Shown: positions 62,377 to 64,000 of the stretch, in pieces
Layout: each line of letters begins with the position of its first letter
How positions within the stretch are numbered: the first letter of the stretch is position 1
Source: Salinicoccus cyprini
GTDB taxonomy: Bacteria > Bacillota > Bacilli > Staphylococcales > Salinicoccaceae
DNA: 64,000 nucleotides
NCBI RefSeq assembly: GCF_007713705.1
Contig: NZ_VMSJ01000001.1
Span: forward strand, 1,153,396 to 1,217,395
Reading direction: 5' to 3'
Translations under genes and position numbers: made by a program
The notes under the pieces: model-generated
What the model was told of the DNA's origin: nothing
Seen by the model: only the letters and a program-made list of their open reading frames with translations
Databases searched by the model: none

Positions 62377-62450
62377 TTGCGGGAGGTGGATTTGAACCAC
62401 CGACCTCCGGGTTATGAGCCCGACGAGCTTCCAGACTGCTCTATCCCGCG
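62377..62450 (-). tRNA. Initiator tRNA-fMet(CAT)
   Basis: Same as 11874-11947, with C1-A72 mismatch; CCA not encoded. Confidence 0.95.
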
Positions 62451-62466
62451 ATAATAATAATAAAAA

Positions 62467-62559
62467 TGGCGGAGGAAGAGGGATTCGAACCCCCGCGAGC
62501 CGTTAAGCCCCTGTCGGTTTTCAAGACCGGTCCCTTCAGCCAGACTTGGGTATTCCTCC
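62467..62559 (-). tRNA. tRNA-Ser(TGA)
   Basis: Class II tRNA, anticodon TGA in loop CTTGAAA; encoded CCA. Confidence 0.95.
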
Positions 62560-62580
62560 GTATGATATACAATTAAAGCA

Positions 62581-62657
62581 TGGTGGACCTTGCAGGACTC
62601 GAACCTGCGACCCAACGGTTATGAGCCGTTTGCTCTGACCAACTGAGCTAAAGGTCC
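62581..62657 (-). tRNA. tRNA-Ile2(CAT), lysidine type
   Basis: Anticodon CAT, but the body GGACCTTTAGCTCAGTTGG matches the minor isoleucine tRNA whose C34 is changed to lysidine by TilS. Encoded CCA. Not a methionine tRNA. Confidence 0.9.
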
Positions 62658-62662
62658 AATAA

Positions 62663-62736
62663 TGGCGGTGGAGGGGATCGAACCCCCGACCTCACGGGTA
62701 TGAACCGTACGCTCTAGCCAGCTGAGCTACGCCGCC
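62663..62736 (-). tRNA. Elongator tRNA-Met(CAT)
   Basis: Anticodon CAT in loop TTCATAC with a UACGG anticodon stem typical of elongator methionine tRNA. The acceptor stem has a C6-A67 mismatch. CCA not encoded. Confidence 0.9.
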
Positions 62737-62758
62737 ATGAAAATTATATTGAGTAAAA

Positions 62759-62834
62759 TGGTGGAGACTAGCGGGATCGAACCGCTGACCTCCTGCGTGC
62801 AAAGCAGGCGCTCTCCCAGCTGAGCTAAGCCCCC
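62759..62834 (-). tRNA. tRNA-Ala(TGC)
   Basis: Anticodon TGC in loop TTTGCAC, G3-T70 identity pair in the acceptor stem, encoded CCA. Confidence 0.95.
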
Positions 62835-62858
62835 ATTTTATGATAAAAGAAATTCCGA

Positions 62859-62940
62859 TGCGGGTGAAGGGAGTCGAACCCCCACGCCCGAAGGCGCTAG
62901 ATCCTAAATCTAGTGCGTCTGCCAGTTCCGCCACACCCGC
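62859..62940 (-). tRNA. tRNA-Leu(TAG), extra copy
   Basis: Anticodon TAG in loop TTTAGGA; 82 bases identical to the body of 63308-63392 but without an encoded CCA. It lies between Pro and Ala, where the Bacillus array has no leucine gene. Confidence 0.95.
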
Positions 62941-62954
62941 ATATTTCTTATGAG

Positions 62955-63028
62955 TCGGGAAGACAGGATTCGAACCTGCGACCCCTTGGTCCCAAACCAA
63001 GTGCTCTACCAAGCTGAGCTACTTCCCG
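62955..63028 (-). tRNA. tRNA-Pro(TGG)
   Basis: Anticodon TGG in loop TTTGGGA; CCA not encoded. Confidence 0.95.
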
Positions 63029-63040
63029 TGATTATTAAAG

Positions 63041-63114
63041 CGCGCCCGAGAGGAGTCGAACCCCTAACCTCTTGATCCGTAGTCAAACGCTCTATCCAAT
63101 TGAGCTACGGGCGC
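63041..63114 (-). tRNA. tRNA-Arg(ACG)
   Basis: Anticodon ACG (inosine at 34 expected) in loop CTACGGA; discriminator G, CCA not encoded. Confidence 0.95.
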
Positions 63115-63133
63115 ATCATATAAGGTTTTAAAC

Positions 63134-63222
63134 TGGTGCCGAGGACCGGAATCGAACCGGTACGGTAATTACTTACCGCAGGATTTTAAGTCCTGTGCGT
63201 CTGCCAGTTCCGCCACCCCGGC
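63134..63222 (-). tRNA. tRNA-Leu(TAA)
   Basis: Class II tRNA, anticodon TAA in loop CTTAAAA; encoded CCA. Confidence 0.95.
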
Positions 63223-63229
63223 GTAATAA

Positions 63230-63304
63230 TGGAGCGGAAGACGGGATTCGAACCCGCGACCCCCACCTTGGCAAGGTGATGTTCTACCACTGAACTACTT
63301 CCGC
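63230..63304 (-). tRNA. tRNA-Gly(GCC)
   Basis: Anticodon GCC in loop TTGCCAA with a canonical D-loop GG; encoded CCA. This is the normal proteogenic glycine tRNA for comparison with 61605. Confidence 0.95.
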
Positions 63305-63307
63305 GAA

Positions 63308-63392
63308 TGGTGCGGGTGAAGGGAGTCGAACCCCCACGCCCGAAGGCGCTAGATCCTAAATCTAGTGCGTCTGCCAGTTCCGCCACACCCGC
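63308..63392 (-). tRNA. tRNA-Leu(TAG)
   Basis: Anticodon TAG; encoded CCA; the standard position between Lys and Gly. Confidence 0.95.
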
Positions 63393-63397
63393 ATATG

Positions 63398-63470
63398 TGA
63401 GCCATAGAGGATTCGAACCTCTGACCCTCTGATTAAAAGTCAGATGCTCTACCAACTGAGCTAATGGCTC
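63398..63470 (-). tRNA. tRNA-Lys(TTT)
   Basis: Anticodon TTT in loop CTTTTAA; CCA not encoded. Confidence 0.95.
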
Positions 63471-63490
63471 ATATACATATAATGATTAAA

Positions 63491-63566
63491 TGGTGCCGGC
63501 CAGAGGAATCGAACCCCCAACCTACTGATTACAAGTCAGTTGCTCTGCCAATTGAGCTAGACCGGC
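63491..63566 (-). tRNA. tRNA-Thr(TGT)
   Basis: Anticodon TGT; encoded CCA; identical to 62105-62180. Confidence 0.95.
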
Positions 63567-63573
63567 GAATGAA

Positions 63574-63649
63574 TGGTGGAGAATGACGGGTTCGAACCGC
63601 CGACCCTCTGCTTGTAAGGCAGATGCTCTCCCAGCTGAGCTAATTCTCC
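63574..63649 (-). tRNA. tRNA-Val(TAC)
   Basis: Anticodon TAC in loop CTTACAA; encoded CCA. First tRNA after the 5S gene. Confidence 0.95.
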
Positions 63650-63674
63650 AAAGATTAATATTAAAATGTATACT

Positions 63675-63789
63675 GCCCGGCGGCGTCCTACTCTCACGGG
63701 ACGTCAGTCCAACTACCATCGGCGCTGGAGAGCTTAACTGCTGTGTTCGGCATGGGAACAGGTGGGGCCTCTCCGCCATCGCCACCGGA
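63675..63789 (-). rRNA. rrf: 5S ribosomal RNA
   Basis: About 115 bases. It starts TCCGGTGGCGAT, contains the conserved CCCATGCCGAACACAG loop and CGCCGATGGTAG helix, and ends with GAGAGTAGGACGCCGCCGGG that pairs with the 5' end. It lies between 23S and the tRNA array. Confidence 0.96.
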
Positions 63790-63936
63790 CAATATGAAAC
63801 TGAAAGTACATCGGTAGCGCCGCCAATGCGGCGTACTGACCTGCTAAATGCTGAAGCATCAAGCAGCTCATGCACATTCAAAACCGGATAGAAACAATGC
63901 GCTGCGCAGAAAACCAAACACGGTTTTCATTTATTT

Positions 63937-64000
63937 GAATAAGTCATCGATCGATTAGTATTCGTCCGCTGAATGTGTCGCCACACTTGCACGCCGAACC
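63937..64000 (-). rRNA. rrl: 23S ribosomal RNA, 3' end (partial)
   Basis: The last bases of the window read on the minus strand as GACGAATACTAATCGATCGA followed by TGACTTATTC, the 3' end of Firmicute 23S rRNA. The rest of the gene lies beyond the right edge. The exact 3' end is an estimate. Confidence 0.9.

Noticed and set aside
61798..63917. Open frames with repeats such as ESNRRH and MVEHL inside the tRNA array and across 5S
   Set aside because: They are translations of tRNA and rRNA genes, a well-known artefact.

Overview
The window looks like chromosomal DNA of a moderately halophilic member of the Staphylococcaceae, most likely Salinicoccus or a close relative. Staphylococcal markers are a TRAP homologue, an AirSR-type two-component system, ComK, the hemEHY/ecsAB/hit/prsA/yhaMNO gene order and the menFDHBE/menA arrangement. 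GC content is clearly higher than in Staphylococcus, and several surface proteins are very acidic. The organism call is inference from gene content; no species marker is complete (only the 3' end of 23S rRNA is present).

Layout. 1-8.3 kb: a partial NUDIX gene, yidD, the menaquinone operon menF-D-H-B-E on the minus strand and a divergent menA. 8.3-11 kb: an acidic lipoprotein, a YpiP/RsmJ-like methyltransferase, a 16-cysteine copper-storage-type protein and an orphan Panacea (SocA-like) protein. 11.2-12 kb: eight tRNA genes. 12-17.6 kb: a FAD/Rieske oxidoreductase, a CatR-like regulator divergent from a CatE-like VOC dioxygenase, two unknown small proteins, a Ser-Asn tRNA pair, and comK divergent from an IDEAL-domain gene. 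17.7-22.8 kb: lplA, the haem genes hemY-hemH-hemE with a Fur/PerR-like box at the hemE promoter, and traP. 22.8-35.6 kb: ecsAB, hit, a YtxH protein, prsA, yhaMNO, yheAB, an XRE regulator and a dicarboxylate/glutamate symporter. 35.7-39.3 kb: airSR, a BdbC-like protein, a membrane thioredoxin and an RluA-type pseudouridine synthase. 39.3-47.8 kb: trpG-trpE, ppk, ppx, fumC, a small acidic protein, a sugar-phosphate-isomerase-like protein and a 36-residue membrane peptide. 47.8-52.3 kb: nfrA, trmL, queG, dsdA and an HD hydrolase. 52.3-61.2 kb: an envelope polysaccharide cassette (YkyA-like lipoprotein, NodB deacetylase lipoprotein, DUF4015 putative glycosidase), yceI, a SAM-riboswitch-controlled MetE-core methyltransferase, an S9 peptidase, a decayed Cse60-like gene, and a DUF6320/condensation-fold acyltransferase pair. 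61.5-64 kb: 24 tRNAs, 5S rRNA and the 3' end of 23S rRNA, all on the minus strand, read as one rRNA-tRNA operon.

Functional themes are respiration and redox (menaquinone, haem, AirSR, disulfide pair, quinone-sensing CatR), envelope and secretion (PrsA, Ecs, polysaccharide cassette) and translation (tRNA clusters, TrmL, QueG, RluA). No prophage, insertion sequence, CRISPR array or integrated element was seen. The most interesting single signal is an aberrant tRNA-Gly (61605-61679) that resembles the staphylococcal non-proteogenic tRNA-Gly used for peptidoglycan cross-bridges. Many starts were moved from the longest possible open frame to the codon that follows a good Shine-Dalgarno sequence.
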